Below are positions 51,001 to 59,128 of a stretch of DNA of 64,000 nucleotides, piece by piece. Position 1 is the stretch's first letter. Each line of letters starts with the position of its first letter. The DNA comes from a virus, in the IMG/VR virus record IMGVR_UViG_3300033273_000313, positions 1-64,000 of that record; one strand, given 5' to 3'. A program made the translations under genes and the position numbers. Under the pieces are notes generated by a model. It did not search any database and was not told where the DNA came from. It worked only from the letters and a program-made list of their open reading frames with translations.

Positions 51001-53789
51001 TCTCGTTTGATACTGTAGATGGCGCTACTGTACAGACAACATATTCCTCTAACTTAGAACAGATTACTGGCATTACAGGTGGTGTATCTGTAACAACTAA
51101 TTCTCCTGGTATTACATCTGCCGTGAGAGTATGTACTACTTCAAATCCCTCTAGTTGTGGAGCATACACAGCAGGCGTTACGGTCTTTAACAACCAATAT
51201 ATTCAAGTTCAAGCAACAACTGGTAACCAGTTCAATACTACATACACAACTGCTGTTACTGTTGGTGATACTACTTCTAACTTTGATATCAATGCTGGTC
51301 CACCACCTGATTCTGAACCAAATGGATTCTTCCTTGAGGATGTAACTGGCGCTTCTATTAGCACTCTTACCACAAGTGAAGAAGTTCAGATCTCTGGTAT
51401 TACTGTACCTGTAAGTATTACTGCTACTAATGGTGCTGAAATTAGTGTAGAAGGAAATGCTTGGGTCAGTGGTGCTACTGGTACTACCATTTCAAATGGA
51501 CAACAGTTCCGTGTCAGAATTACATCATCTGCTGACTTCACTGATACTGTAACCACAGAAATTACGGTTGGTACAGGAGATCCTGTTGAATGGAATGTTA
51601 CTACTGGTGCTGAAGCAGATAGCACACCTAATGGTTACTCTTGGTTGCCTGTTAACCCTGCTGATCTAGAGACTGAATATACTAGTAACACAAACTTGAT
51701 TCAAGGTCTTGATACTACTGTTGACTTCATTGTTGAGGCAGGTGCTGGTGACCAGGGTGCTAACACTGACCTAGCATACATTGTCAAGAATGGTGTAAAT
51801 CTAGGTGCTGGTGTTACACAGACAACAGTACAAAACTTTGATACTCTTGCCTTGAATTATACTACTAGTGATGTTATTGGTGAAGCAAGAGTCTTCAATA
51901 CAAAGATTGGTCTTGCTGGATCTACCGCTGGATATTATGAAAGAGAATGGAATGTAACTATTGGTGGTGCATTTGGTACAGATCCTAATGACTTCGCATT
52001 CGCTACCGTACTTGCTACTGGTCCTGGTGTAGTAACAACATCTGCCGAAACTATTACTATCAGTGGTCTATCTACAGGTATCAGTATTGGTCTTTATGCT
52101 ACGAATGGAGCATTGATCTCTATTAATGGTGGATCATTCCTCTCATATACTGTAGCATCTCAGGCAAACGTATCTAATGGAGATCAGTTCCAAGTACAGC
52201 TAACATCTTCTGCTATTGCTGGATTTACTAGAACAACATTTGTTACTGCTGGATCATTTACAACAGGATTCTCTGTTCAAACTCCTGCTGCTGTATCAGA
52301 TCCCCTAGAGAGTCAGTGGTATAGTTCTATCACACCATGTAAGTACATTGGTAATACATTCAGTGGTAATCAGATTAGAATCAACACTAAGTTTGATGGT
52401 CTGCCTGTTGGATCTATTATGCCTATATTCCAAGATGGCACTGAGTCTGACTCCTGGGGTACACTAGATGGCAAACCAGGATCTAGATTCCCGAGTTTCG
52501 TATATTGTGATGGTACATATTACGATCCAGCAGAGTATCCATTGCTATTTGAAGTGCTTGAGTATGAGTATGGTGCTAAGGTAGTAGGTAGTGCCACATA
52601 CTTTAGAGTTCCTGACCTTAGAAATAGATATGTCAAGGGCACTGGTGTTATTGATGGAACAGCTGCTTCTTCTCCTGGACTGACACCATCGTATCAACCA
52701 ACAAAACAAACTGGTTCTCCTGGTAATGCTGAACCTGGAGCATTTGGTGGTATGTGGTTTGTCGATAAGATTGCTGATCCTGGCACTGGTGAACTAGAAC
52801 AGGTAGAAACTCCTGCTACTGGACAACCAGCACAAAATTCTGAATTCTTTGGCATTGCTCAGGTAACTACTACTGGTTATAGTGATGTTACTGGACAGAT
52901 TGAATTCTTTACATCTGGTTCGACAACATGTCCTGTTGGATTAGATCCTGAGAAGGTCTATGATGTCCCACTACACTTCCACGAGTTGATCTCTGGTAAT
53001 TCTGACCCAGGTAAGTTCAAAGGTAAAGTTAACTGGGGTGGTACTGGTGGATATGGTATTGATGTTGTACCACCTAATGCTTCAAACCTAGGTTCTGGCA
53101 CTAATGCTACATTCACATCATCTGGTACATTCTCATTCAACCTATGGGGATATGCTCTAGAAGATTATGATCTAGATGCGGATAACCTACCTGGATCTAC
53201 TGGTTGTGATGAAAGTGGTTGGCACAATGGCAGCACTTCAAACTGGCCAAATGGTACTAACCCTGGATATCAGGGTATCCTGAATGCTGGTGCGTATGGT
53301 TCTGTTACTATCCAACAGTCTGGTATCACAGGTTCTGTGTATAATGAGATCAACTCTTATATTGACCTAGATAGTTCTCCATTCAGTGGAGAGACTGGTG
53401 CTTTTGGTGGTACTAACGCTCGTAAGTTCTTGTCTACGGTTGACATTCCAGATAAAGAGATCACTGTTAGTTCCTATAACCCAGTCAACAAACTGAAGCA
53501 CAATCACTATGTCTCACTGACTGCCCATAATGATGATGAAATTTATGGATATGGTAACAATGAGACTGGCGGTACACAGAGCTCAGCACTACAAGCTTTC
53601 TCTGGTGGTGCTAATTCCTCTGTTGATCTTGAGTTCTCTGCTCTAGATGTAGGTCTTCAGGTTCTCCCTGGTACGTTCACACTACAGCAAACTAAGCAGT
53701 TGATTCCTGTCCCCGAATTTGATCCACAAGATGAAGTACCACTGGTCACACCATATACGTGGACCAAGTGGATGATCAAAGCATTCTAA
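48048..53789 (+). CDS. Large adhesin with Gly-rich insert and C-terminal tail-collar domain
   Basis: The protein has 1913 residues. Repeated beta-sandwich units of the type NGxQFxVxxTS...F...VxVG occur near residues 1-60, 135-200, 1030-1090, 1110-1190 and 1340-1420. A Gly-rich domain like adhesins A and B spans about 740-915 (GGGGGGGGASAITLTDG). A tail collar domain starts near 1450 (LPVGSIMPIFQDG, FVYCDGTYYDPAEYPLLFEV, FRVPDLRNRYVKGTG). The C-terminus has His-containing tip motifs (DVPLHFHELISG, KLKHNHYVSLTAHN). It probably forms a host-binding fibre fused to its own collar tip. Confidence 0.78.
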   Translation: MPFSSTAVNVNPGDKVQVRYPTPSTWNTQVTVNVQIGTGSDPDGVTFGTKIPDALPDTFNFTDQSGFTGAFNGTNSSGGTTTFQRNTTYYSDVVDLANFEIPIPASVSAVSNGPKNSNTNNTTAQFRIYRDGAFDSWRTSISANVADGTGGLQPGDKVQLRVTVPDWYVTSTVVTFNVGDETFGTNINQSSTSFSRTWGITTRAQDQDINQFTFTDRVDQKIPADGEADYFYQNIPISGIDGDVVLRASSTSSVDISADNSNWSSSIGAQLVLGDTLYTRIRNGPNYTQKRSGAVTVFATGGDTYTRGGNNYENTTAGTYGSGNYQITQTLGDVDDDWQSWTEVDRYPDTASIAPIFTYGAKLNLSGTAPTSGFLLNTHYDVAGGNGNSMRVMVTTDGFDNLIVSDPGYGYSIGDTVTITGGGGEVCTLTVAEYEKVLVSADATHNRAEPDFMYFGDVTITGLGTEYASGTYNNLESPYTNLANNNPTTAQNLVASLNGQGVKMTAIIDGTGGFIRKNNTGAWVQQLTVEEDDIINMKIRASNVYENSVTATVRLQGPPDGNPDIGNPTGGPSTPTYTEITHSITLITREQRTVPYPFHATPVFLSDPGVEQIAEVKIDGLDASTTATITGGVGSLSVDQVNWGSSVTVLPSNQILFVRQNASTVSGGLKQLSYRIGNTADVIAGNAIIDTFRVYTRQFNTLGDFITETWFGQGFVDYTEFTIPAFAATEFYLSLVGAGGGNGGGDVPNSTGGPGGAGNILRVLVQIPISAWPTNQFGNPDYKLRIYPADAGDDGDDYVVGSGGGSGGFGYCYGGDGGDAGPGDASGGGGGGGGASAITLTDGTLIALAGGGGGGGGAGNDTATPLSIQYGNHSGNGTVQTTTINLNLPGDDAPDRTGQGGGPGGGGGGYDGTAGTLINTYTENSTTLQTVDLDSTGGNGGGAFYNATYCTPLSAAQVSGQGAAAGEEGAIYVEYSQQDITPDAFSFDTVDGATVQTTYSSNLEQITGITGGVSVTTNSPGITSAVRVCTTSNPSSCGAYTAGVTVFNNQYIQVQATTGNQFNTTYTTAVTVGDTTSNFDINAGPPPDSEPNGFFLEDVTGASISTLTTSEEVQISGITVPVSITATNGAEISVEGNAWVSGATGTTISNGQQFRVRITSSADFTDTVTTEITVGTGDPVEWNVTTGAEADSTPNGYSWLPVNPADLETEYTSNTNLIQGLDTTVDFIVEAGAGDQGANTDLAYIVKNGVNLGAGVTQTTVQNFDTLALNYTTSDVIGEARVFNTKIGLAGSTAGYYEREWNVTIGGAFGTDPNDFAFATVLATGPGVVTTSAETITISGLSTGISIGLYATNGALISINGGSFLSYTVASQANVSNGDQFQVQLTSSAIAGFTRTTFVTAGSFTTGFSVQTPAAVSDPLESQWYSSITPCKYIGNTFSGNQIRINTKFDGLPVGSIMPIFQDGTESDSWGTLDGKPGSRFPSFVYCDGTYYDPAEYPLLFEVLEYEYGAKVVGSATYFRVPDLRNRYVKGTGVIDGTAASSPGLTPSYQPTKQTGSPGNAEPGAFGGMWFVDKIADPGTGELEQVETPATGQPAQNSEFFGIAQVTTTGYSDVTGQIEFFTSGSTTCPVGLDPEKVYDVPLHFHELISGNSDPGKFKGKVNWGGTGGYGIDVVPPNASNLGSGTNATFTSSGTFSFNLWGYALEDYDLDADNLPGSTGCDESGWHNGSTSNWPNGTNPGYQGILNAGAYGSVTIQQSGITGSVYNEINSYIDLDSSPFSGETGAFGGTNARKFLSTVDIPDKEITVSSYNPVNKLKHNHYVSLTAHNDDEIYGYGNNETGGTQSSALQAFSGGANSSVDLEFSALDVGLQVLPGTFTLQQTKQLIPVPEFDPQDEVPLVTPYTWTKWMIKAF

Positions 53790-53800
53790 ATAGTAAATAA
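53786..53800 (+). promoter_or_regulatory. Late promoter boxes before tail-assembly gene
   Basis: CTAAATAG (53786-53793) and GTAAATAA (53793-53800) overlap, the second 16 bases before the next ATG. Either could serve as a late promoter. Confidence 0.45.
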
Positions 53801-53815
53801 AGCACCCTGATAGAG

Positions 53816-54748
53816 ATGGCGTTTAATCCAGACGATTTTCAATTTGAGAGAATCTTACCACCTGAAGAGAGGAAACCTATTCTTGAATGGGATGCTCTTC
53901 ATCGTCTAATGGTTGTACGTGTGAAGCAGGATGGTGAGTGGACATATCTTGCTACTAAATTGGAACCTACAATTAACACCAACCTTCATAACAATCTACC
54001 AGATGAGTGGTCTAACGAAAACGATAGAATTGTAAGTTTCTCAGTTTTTGAGAATGGTGAGCATATCTTTGAAAAAGAAAAGTTGAAATTTGACTTCTCT
54101 ACTAAAACTTCAAAATGGTTGAGATATGAAAAAAATGATCTTACCCTAGCTCAAGTAAAAGAACTATTTGATATTCTCAAGGCAGCACTAGCGGTACAGC
54201 AAGTTGATGCTGATGTAGTCAAGTCAAAAGCAATCATTGACATTGCTACCAGACGGGAATATCTCGTCAAGACTGATGAAGTCAAGAAAGCAACACTAGA
54301 TAAACTACTTCGTGCTTCTGATTGGACACAACTAGCAGATGCTACCGAAAAGTTTGATGGTGAACTAGCATTGTGGACTGCTTATAGAACATATCTACGT
54401 GAAAATATCAAAACTCCAGAAGATTTTGATGACATGCTAGATTATCTCATCTGGGATGAAGAATATAAATGGCCTATTGATCCATTCGCTTATCATGAAC
54501 TAGACCCAAATCATGAAACTGAGTATCTCTCTATCCCTGCTCATTTCAAGTTCAATGTTGTTGAGACGGGTGAATATGCTACTGAACAAATTGTTGGTGA
54601 GATCAAACAGTCTGCTATCCTTGCTAAACAAAGAGAAGCAGAAGGTGGTCTACCACTAGCAAAACAGATCTGGGACAAGATCAATCAGTACAGTCTAAAT
54701 GAAGGACTAACTGGTGCTGTTATTGAAAACCTAAACATCACGGACTGA
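53816..54748 (+). CDS. Virion protein with tail-assembly-chaperone-like domain
   Basis: The 310-residue protein contains RREYLVKTDEVKKATLDKLL followed by RASDWTQLADA and LWTAYRTYLREN (about 160-205). This matches the phage tail assembly chaperone pattern found after fibre genes. The N-terminal half is beta-rich (MAFNPDDFQFERILPPEERK). It follows the adhesin operon and may help fold or attach fibres. That function is inference. Confidence 0.7.
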   Translation: MAFNPDDFQFERILPPEERKPILEWDALHRLMVVRVKQDGEWTYLATKLEPTINTNLHNNLPDEWSNENDRIVSFSVFENGEHIFEKEKLKFDFSTKTSKWLRYEKNDLTLAQVKELFDILKAALAVQQVDADVVKSKAIIDIATRREYLVKTDEVKKATLDKLLRASDWTQLADATEKFDGELALWTAYRTYLRENIKTPEDFDDMLDYLIWDEEYKWPIDPFAYHELDPNHETEYLSIPAHFKFNVVETGEYATEQIVGEIKQSAILAKQREAEGGLPLAKQIWDKINQYSLNEGLTGAVIENLNITD

Positions 54749-54752
54749 TATT

Positions 54753-55136
54753 ATGTACGTTACCACAAGAAATTTTGTAGAGTGGATGAGGCACTACACA
54801 GAGGCAACACAATCAACCATTGTACTGTTGAGAACTGTTGGTCCTGATGGTGTAGATGATGCCACTAAAGCAAACCAGATCTATTCAGCATACTATTTGA
54901 ATATGCAGTCGGAGAACCCTGCTATCTTCGATAAACTATTGTACAATGAGTTTACATTTGTAGAGTTCAGTACAGAGGAGTCAGCAGATGAATTCTGTAG
55001 AGATAACTTCCCAGGAGTTAAACCAACCGACACTGATTATTTTATTCAATACGTTATTTTTAGTAATGGATTGTATGTACGAGGAAACGACGGCATGACT
55101 GGTCTACGAGAACCGAGACCACAGACACTGGAATAA
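54753..55136 (+). CDS. Hypothetical protein, 127 residues
   Basis: The protein begins MYVTTRNFVEWMRHYTEATQ and ends MTGLREPRPQTLE. It has an alpha/beta appearance (FTFVEFSTEESADEFCRDNF) and no recognised motif. It is the last gene before a strong terminator, so it ends the fibre transcription unit. Confidence 0.68.
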   Translation: MYVTTRNFVEWMRHYTEATQSTIVLLRTVGPDGVDDATKANQIYSAYYLNMQSENPAIFDKLLYNEFTFVEFSTEESADEFCRDNFPGVKPTDTDYFIQYVIFSNGLYVRGNDGMTGLREPRPQTLE

Positions 55137-55144
55137 CTGGCACA

Positions 55145-55168
55145 GGGGGTTGGCAGACCCCCTTTTTT
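55145..55168 (+). terminator. Intrinsic terminator after the fibre block
   Basis: GGGGGT/ACCCCC (55145-55150 and 55157-55162) with loop TGGCAG is followed by six T residues. It separates late fibre genes from the helicase operon. Confidence 0.92.
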
Positions 55169-55180
55169 ATGCCGTATAAT
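55150..55180 (+). promoter_or_regulatory. Possible sigma70-like promoter overlapping the terminator
   Basis: TTGGCA (55150-55155) covers the terminator loop, and a perfect TATAAT lies at 55175-55180. The spacer is 19 bases, longer than ideal. It would transcribe the helicase operon starting at 55206. Confidence 0.5.
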
Positions 55181-55205
55181 AATCTCATCATCAGCAAGGC
55201 AACCG

Positions 55206-56453
55206 ATGCTCACCCTCCGTCCTCACCAGCAGCGTGCTCTTGCTGCTCTTGAGAACAACACTCACGGTCAAGTCATTGTCCCCACTGGTGGTGGCAAGAC
55301 TCTCATTATGATCAAGGATGCTCAGCGTCGTCTGACTGCTGCTGCCACCCCACAGACTATTGTAGTGGTCGCCCCACGTATTCTGCTGGCAAACCAGCTC
55401 TGTGATGAGTTCTGGAGTGCCTTCAATGGTGATGTCGATGCTGAGTTCTTCCACGTTCACAGTGGTGAGACTTCCTTTGGTAGCAGCACCAAGGTTCAGA
55501 AGATCCAGTGTCACGATGCTGTCTGTAAGACTGCTGGTCTTCACCAAGTTATCTTCACCACCTACAATTCTCTCCGTCGTATTGTAGAGGCAGGCATTGA
55601 CATTGACTGTATCTATTACGATGAGGCACACAACTCTGTCCGTCGTGACTTCTTTGAGTCTGTGCTCAACGTTGATGCCAAGTCTTACTATTTCTTCACT
55701 GCCACTCCTAAGCACACTCGTTCTGCTTATGGTCGTGGCATGAACAACAGCATGGTTTACGGTCCTATTCTTGAGTCTGTTCCTGCTCCCGAGCTTGTCA
55801 ACAACGGCAGCATTCTTGCTCCTGAAGTTATCTCTTATGAGGTTGATATCGAACGAGTCAAGGGTAAGTTCTCTTACGAATCTGACAAGGACACTCTCAC
55901 CAATCTCATCAACGACATTGATGCTGATGGTAACAAGATCCTGGTCGCTGCTCCTAGCAGCAAGATCATGTTCAACCTGTTGTCCAAGACTAATGTCCTT
56001 GACTTCTTCCATGACAAGGGTTATGATGTCCTTCACATCACCAGTAAGTATGGTGCTTTTGTGAACAAGACCAAGGTCAACCGTGAGCAGTTCTTCGACA
56101 CCTTCAATGCTTGGGGCAAAGATCCAAACCGTAAGTTTGTGATCTTCCACTACAGCATCTTGTCCGAAGGCATCAACGTCCACGGTCTAACACACACTGT
56201 GTTCCTCCGTCAACTGGATGTCATCCAGATGGCACAGACTGTCGGTCGTGTCATTCGTCTTAACAAAGACGACGCTGCTGACATTGCTTGTGGTAAAATT
56301 ACCCCAGGCAAGTTCGAGATGTACCGTAAGTCCACTGGCAAGGTCATTGTCCCTGTCTTCAAGAACTACGGTGCTCCTACCATCAAACGCCTTCAAAACC
56401 TTGTCGATACCATCTTCGTCAAGGGTCTCCCCGCTGTTTCTGTCACTGTCTAA
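55206..56453 (+). CDS. Superfamily 2 DEAH-type helicase
   Basis: The 415-residue protein has a Q-like motif (LRPHQQRAL), Walker A VPTGGGKT (residues 25-32), motif II YDEAHN (about 138-143), motif III FTATP and motif VI QTVGRVIR (about 346-353). The two-lobed core is complete, with no extra domain, so it is shorter than T4 UvsW (about 500). It could be a UvsW-like branch-migration helicase or the motor of a nuclease complex with the next gene. The stop overlaps the HNH start (TAATG). Confidence 0.88.
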   Translation: MLTLRPHQQRALAALENNTHGQVIVPTGGGKTLIMIKDAQRRLTAAATPQTIVVVAPRILLANQLCDEFWSAFNGDVDAEFFHVHSGETSFGSSTKVQKIQCHDAVCKTAGLHQVIFTTYNSLRRIVEAGIDIDCIYYDEAHNSVRRDFFESVLNVDAKSYYFFTATPKHTRSAYGRGMNNSMVYGPILESVPAPELVNNGSILAPEVISYEVDIERVKGKFSYESDKDTLTNLINDIDADGNKILVAAPSSKIMFNLLSKTNVLDFFHDKGYDVLHITSKYGAFVNKTKVNREQFFDTFNAWGKDPNRKFVIFHYSILSEGINVHGLTHTVFLRQLDVIQMAQTVGRVIRLNKDDAADIACGKITPGKFEMYRKSTGKVIVPVFKNYGAPTIKRLQNLVDTIFVKGLPAVSVTV

Positions 56454-57448
56454 TGGAAAGCATCACACGTGTCATCGGTAATCAGATCCTTGACTGGGAA
56501 CAATGTCAGGGTCTGATTAACAACAAACGAAACCTGCTTATGGGACGCCAGGTAGTACGTGACGCCGTTATGGTTCGTGACGTATCATGGGAAGAAGCAG
56601 AAGACTTCTACAACAATCTCTCCACACCTGATCGTGCCATGGTACGTAAGTCAGGGCAGCAAGGTGTATGTGGAGAGGGTGAGAATACATTGGGTTGGTA
56701 TGATCCAGAGACTGATAGTCTCACCAAGAATCCTACTCATGGTCGTGGCATTCTGATCTGTCAGCTATATCTTAACCAAGGTGGACGCTGTGCTTACACT
56801 CACACTGGTCCTTACAACATTCTGGACTTTCAGGTAGAGCACATCATTGCCAATGGTGGCGATCATCCTGACAACTGGTTCCTGGTGGTGTACAACGTCA
56901 ATGAGAATCGTAAGCAGTCTCGTATGACCAAGTTCATCAATCGTTGGGAGAAACGTGCTGCCAACGGTCAGGAAGAGTTTGAGAAGTGGTACACTGACCT
57001 CAAAAAAGCAGCAGACAAGGGTCAACGTGCCAAGGTTACTATTCTTTCTATGGAAGAAGATGATCTATGTGACTACCTTGACATCTGTCCTGCCAAGTAT
57101 GAGAAGTATATGTGGAGAAACATTGGCATGTCATCTCTACAACCATTCCGATTGACAAAGGCAGGTGTAGCACGTCCTGGTGGTAGTCAGGGTAACTACA
57201 AAGAGGTTCTTAACACTGTACTCAATGAGTATCTACGTGGTGACAAAGAACTAGCACGTCAGATCTACCGTACTGTACGTATTGGTGCTGCCAAGTATGT
57301 CAATGGTGAGATCAACAACACTGACTATGTGGAGATCATGTGTGAAATGATCGAGTTGTCAAATCACCAGGCAGTGAAGTATAATAGAGAAAAGTTTACC
57401 GCTAAAGTCCTCCGTAACACCTATTCATGGCCCCATCTCAAAAAGTAA
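56453..57448 (+). CDS. HNH endonuclease
   Basis: The 331-residue protein has an HNH core at about residues 108-155: GGRCAYTHTGP, FQVEHIIANGGDHPDN and NVNENRKQ. The conserved EHI, N and HxxDN elements are visible; zinc-binding cysteine pairs are not. The flanking N-terminal (about 100 residues) and C-terminal (about 170) domains are unrecognised. It is coupled to the helicase by TAATG and overlaps the methylase by 22 bases. It could be a homing-type or restriction-type nuclease. Confidence 0.85.
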   Translation: MESITRVIGNQILDWEQCQGLINNKRNLLMGRQVVRDAVMVRDVSWEEAEDFYNNLSTPDRAMVRKSGQQGVCGEGENTLGWYDPETDSLTKNPTHGRGILICQLYLNQGGRCAYTHTGPYNILDFQVEHIIANGGDHPDNWFLVVYNVNENRKQSRMTKFINRWEKRAANGQEEFEKWYTDLKKAADKGQRAKVTILSMEEDDLCDYLDICPAKYEKYMWRNIGMSSLQPFRLTKAGVARPGGSQGNYKEVLNTVLNEYLRGDKELARQIYRTVRIGAAKYVNGEINNTDYVEIMCEMIELSNHQAVKYNREKFTAKVLRNTYSWPHLKK

Positions 57449-58269
57449 CCAATCATTCTCTCTACCGCTATGCTGGTGGCAAGAATAGGATGAAGAAGGA
57501 TCTTATCAAGATTATTCGTGATGTCAACCCTGGCATCGAATATCTTGTGTCTCCCTTCTGGGGTGGTGGCAGCACCGAGATGCTGATCGCCAGTGAGGGA
57601 GTCAAGGTCCAAGGGTATGACATTTTCAGACCCCTGGCAGACTTCTGGGAGATTGTGTGTGGTGAAGGTGGTGCTGCTATCCTTGCCGACATGGCAGAGC
57701 AGCACTATCCCTTAGTTGATAGCGATCACTACAAAACGTTCCTCCCAGGGTTAGATAGTGAGGATAAGTGGGAGCGAGCACTGTCATTTTACATTGCAAT
57801 CAAGGGTTCGTACTCAGGTAAGATCGGATGTTCTACCGTTCGTAGTAGAGCAGAGTTCAGACTTGTGGGAATTGATAAACTTAGGAATTTTCATGCTCCC
57901 AACGTGTCGTTTGCCTATGGCAGTTGCTTCGACACCATCCCAGCACACCAAAATGACTTCTTATACCTGGACCCACCATATTATGAGACTGTGAGTCATT
58001 ACTATGGCAAAGATGGTGCCCTACATAAATCATTCGACCACGAGAAGTTCTGTGATGCCTTGAAGCAACATAAAGGTGGGTTTGTGATGTCTTATGACAA
58101 CAGCGATGCTGTTCGATCACTGTATCACGGGTGGACCGAGTTTAGATATCTAACATTCCCTTATCAAATGTCTGGCACTAAGCGTTATGAAAAGACAGAA
58201 CTAGTTATTGTTAAATACCCTGAGAAGGTGAAACCAAAGGCAGGAGTATTGGAGGCATTCTTAGCATGA
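57427..58269 (+). CDS. dam: D12-class N6-adenine DNA methyltransferase
   Basis: The 280-residue protein has the Dam pattern: YRYAGGKNR near residues 13-21, the SAM-binding SPFWGGGSTE (about 41-50), and the catalytic DPPY (about 182-185, FLYLDPPYYE). The C-terminal RYEKTELVIVKYP is also typical. It would methylate adenine in a short DNA site, GATC if Dam-like, but specificity cannot be read. The helicase-HNH-methylase order suggests a linked modification and cleavage function. Confidence 0.9.
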   Translation: MAPSQKVTNHSLYRYAGGKNRMKKDLIKIIRDVNPGIEYLVSPFWGGGSTEMLIASEGVKVQGYDIFRPLADFWEIVCGEGGAAILADMAEQHYPLVDSDHYKTFLPGLDSEDKWERALSFYIAIKGSYSGKIGCSTVRSRAEFRLVGIDKLRNFHAPNVSFAYGSCFDTIPAHQNDFLYLDPPYYETVSHYYGKDGALHKSFDHEKFCDALKQHKGGFVMSYDNSDAVRSLYHGWTEFRYLTFPYQMSGTKRYEKTELVIVKYPEKVKPKAGVLEAFLA

Positions 58270-58904
58270 ACGTAACCAAGCACACAAAGTATATTTGGCA
58301 GATCGATAACTTTCTGCCTGATGATGAGATTAATTATTTCCTCAATGCTGTGGGATTCTATAATCCTACACTGAAGGCAGACTTCAGGAATGATAGGAGA
58401 GAGAATGACACATATGATCTCACTGATATTGCTGAGTTAGATGGTATAGCATGGAACTGGGTGAGACAAGCAAATCAATATTATGTCACCAACAATGATT
58501 TCATATTCTACAACTGGGAACAAGATGTGTTGTTCAGTGACAATACTGTGTGGCGTGGACAAAACATCCTGAGGCAGTATAATGAGACTGACTCATACGA
58601 TTGGCACGCGGATCAGTCACCAGCAAACCATGCTGAGTTCTCTTACATCATCTATCTAAATGATGATTTTGATGGTGGTGATACTAGGTTTATGAACCCT
58701 AGAGTATCAGTTAAACCTAAGAAAGGATCTGTACTATGCTTCCCCGTTGATCATTATCACATTCATAAAGCTATGAAAGTAACCAATGGTACTAAGAAGA
58801 TTCTATGGAACTGTGTGTATCGTAATGAGATTAAAGTTGTTGCTGAACAACCATACTTGACAGCAATCAACGCCCCACGATCATCAACGAGGTGTATATG
58901 GTAG
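58266..58904 (+). CDS. 2OG-Fe(II) oxygenase-like protein (3 of 5)
   Basis: The 212-residue protein has SYDWHADQSP (His-x-Asp), YLNDDFDGGDTRFMNP, and a distal His in DHYHIHKAMK. The usual 2OG-binding Arg position reads KKILWNCVYR. The fold matches prolyl-4-hydroxylase-like phage enzymes. It starts at an ATGA overlap with the methylase gene, so a role linked to DNA modification is possible but unproven. Confidence 0.82.
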   Translation: MNVTKHTKYIWQIDNFLPDDEINYFLNAVGFYNPTLKADFRNDRRENDTYDLTDIAELDGIAWNWVRQANQYYVTNNDFIFYNWEQDVLFSDNTVWRGQNILRQYNETDSYDWHADQSPANHAEFSYIIYLNDDFDGGDTRFMNPRVSVKPKKGSVLCFPVDHYHIHKAMKVTNGTKKILWNCVYRNEIKVVAEQPYLTAINAPRSSTRCIW

Positions 58905-59128
58905 AGTCATACTATCTAACGTTATTCACGTTAACAGCGGTCATTGTAGCACTCATGGCAATGGATGCTAATGTAGCAGCATGGATTGATCTACAGTTCC
59001 GCTGGTTTGTAGTACGACTCAAACGACGATGGTATATTATTACTATTGGTACAATGGTTAAGTTTCAAACATGGAAAATGAAACGAGAGTTCAAACGTAT
59101 TAGACGAGAGCACGGATTAGATGACTGA
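58898..59128 (+). CDS. Small membrane protein with basic tail
   Basis: From ATG 58898 it has 76 residues. An N-terminal helix (LTLFTLTAVIVALMAMDANV) is followed by a strongly basic region (FVVRLKRRWYI, KMKREFKRIRREHGLDD). It overlaps both neighbouring oxygenase genes by a few bases. The function is unknown. Confidence 0.68.
   Translation: MVESYYLTLFTLTAVIVALMAMDANVAAWIDLQFRWFVVRLKRRWYIITIGTMVKFQTWKMKREFKRIRREHGLDD

Noticed and set aside
55191-56183. 330-residue open frame on the minus strand
   Set aside because: It lies antisense over the helicase gene, whose motifs are complete, and its own sequence shows no domain pattern. It is a shadow of codon bias.
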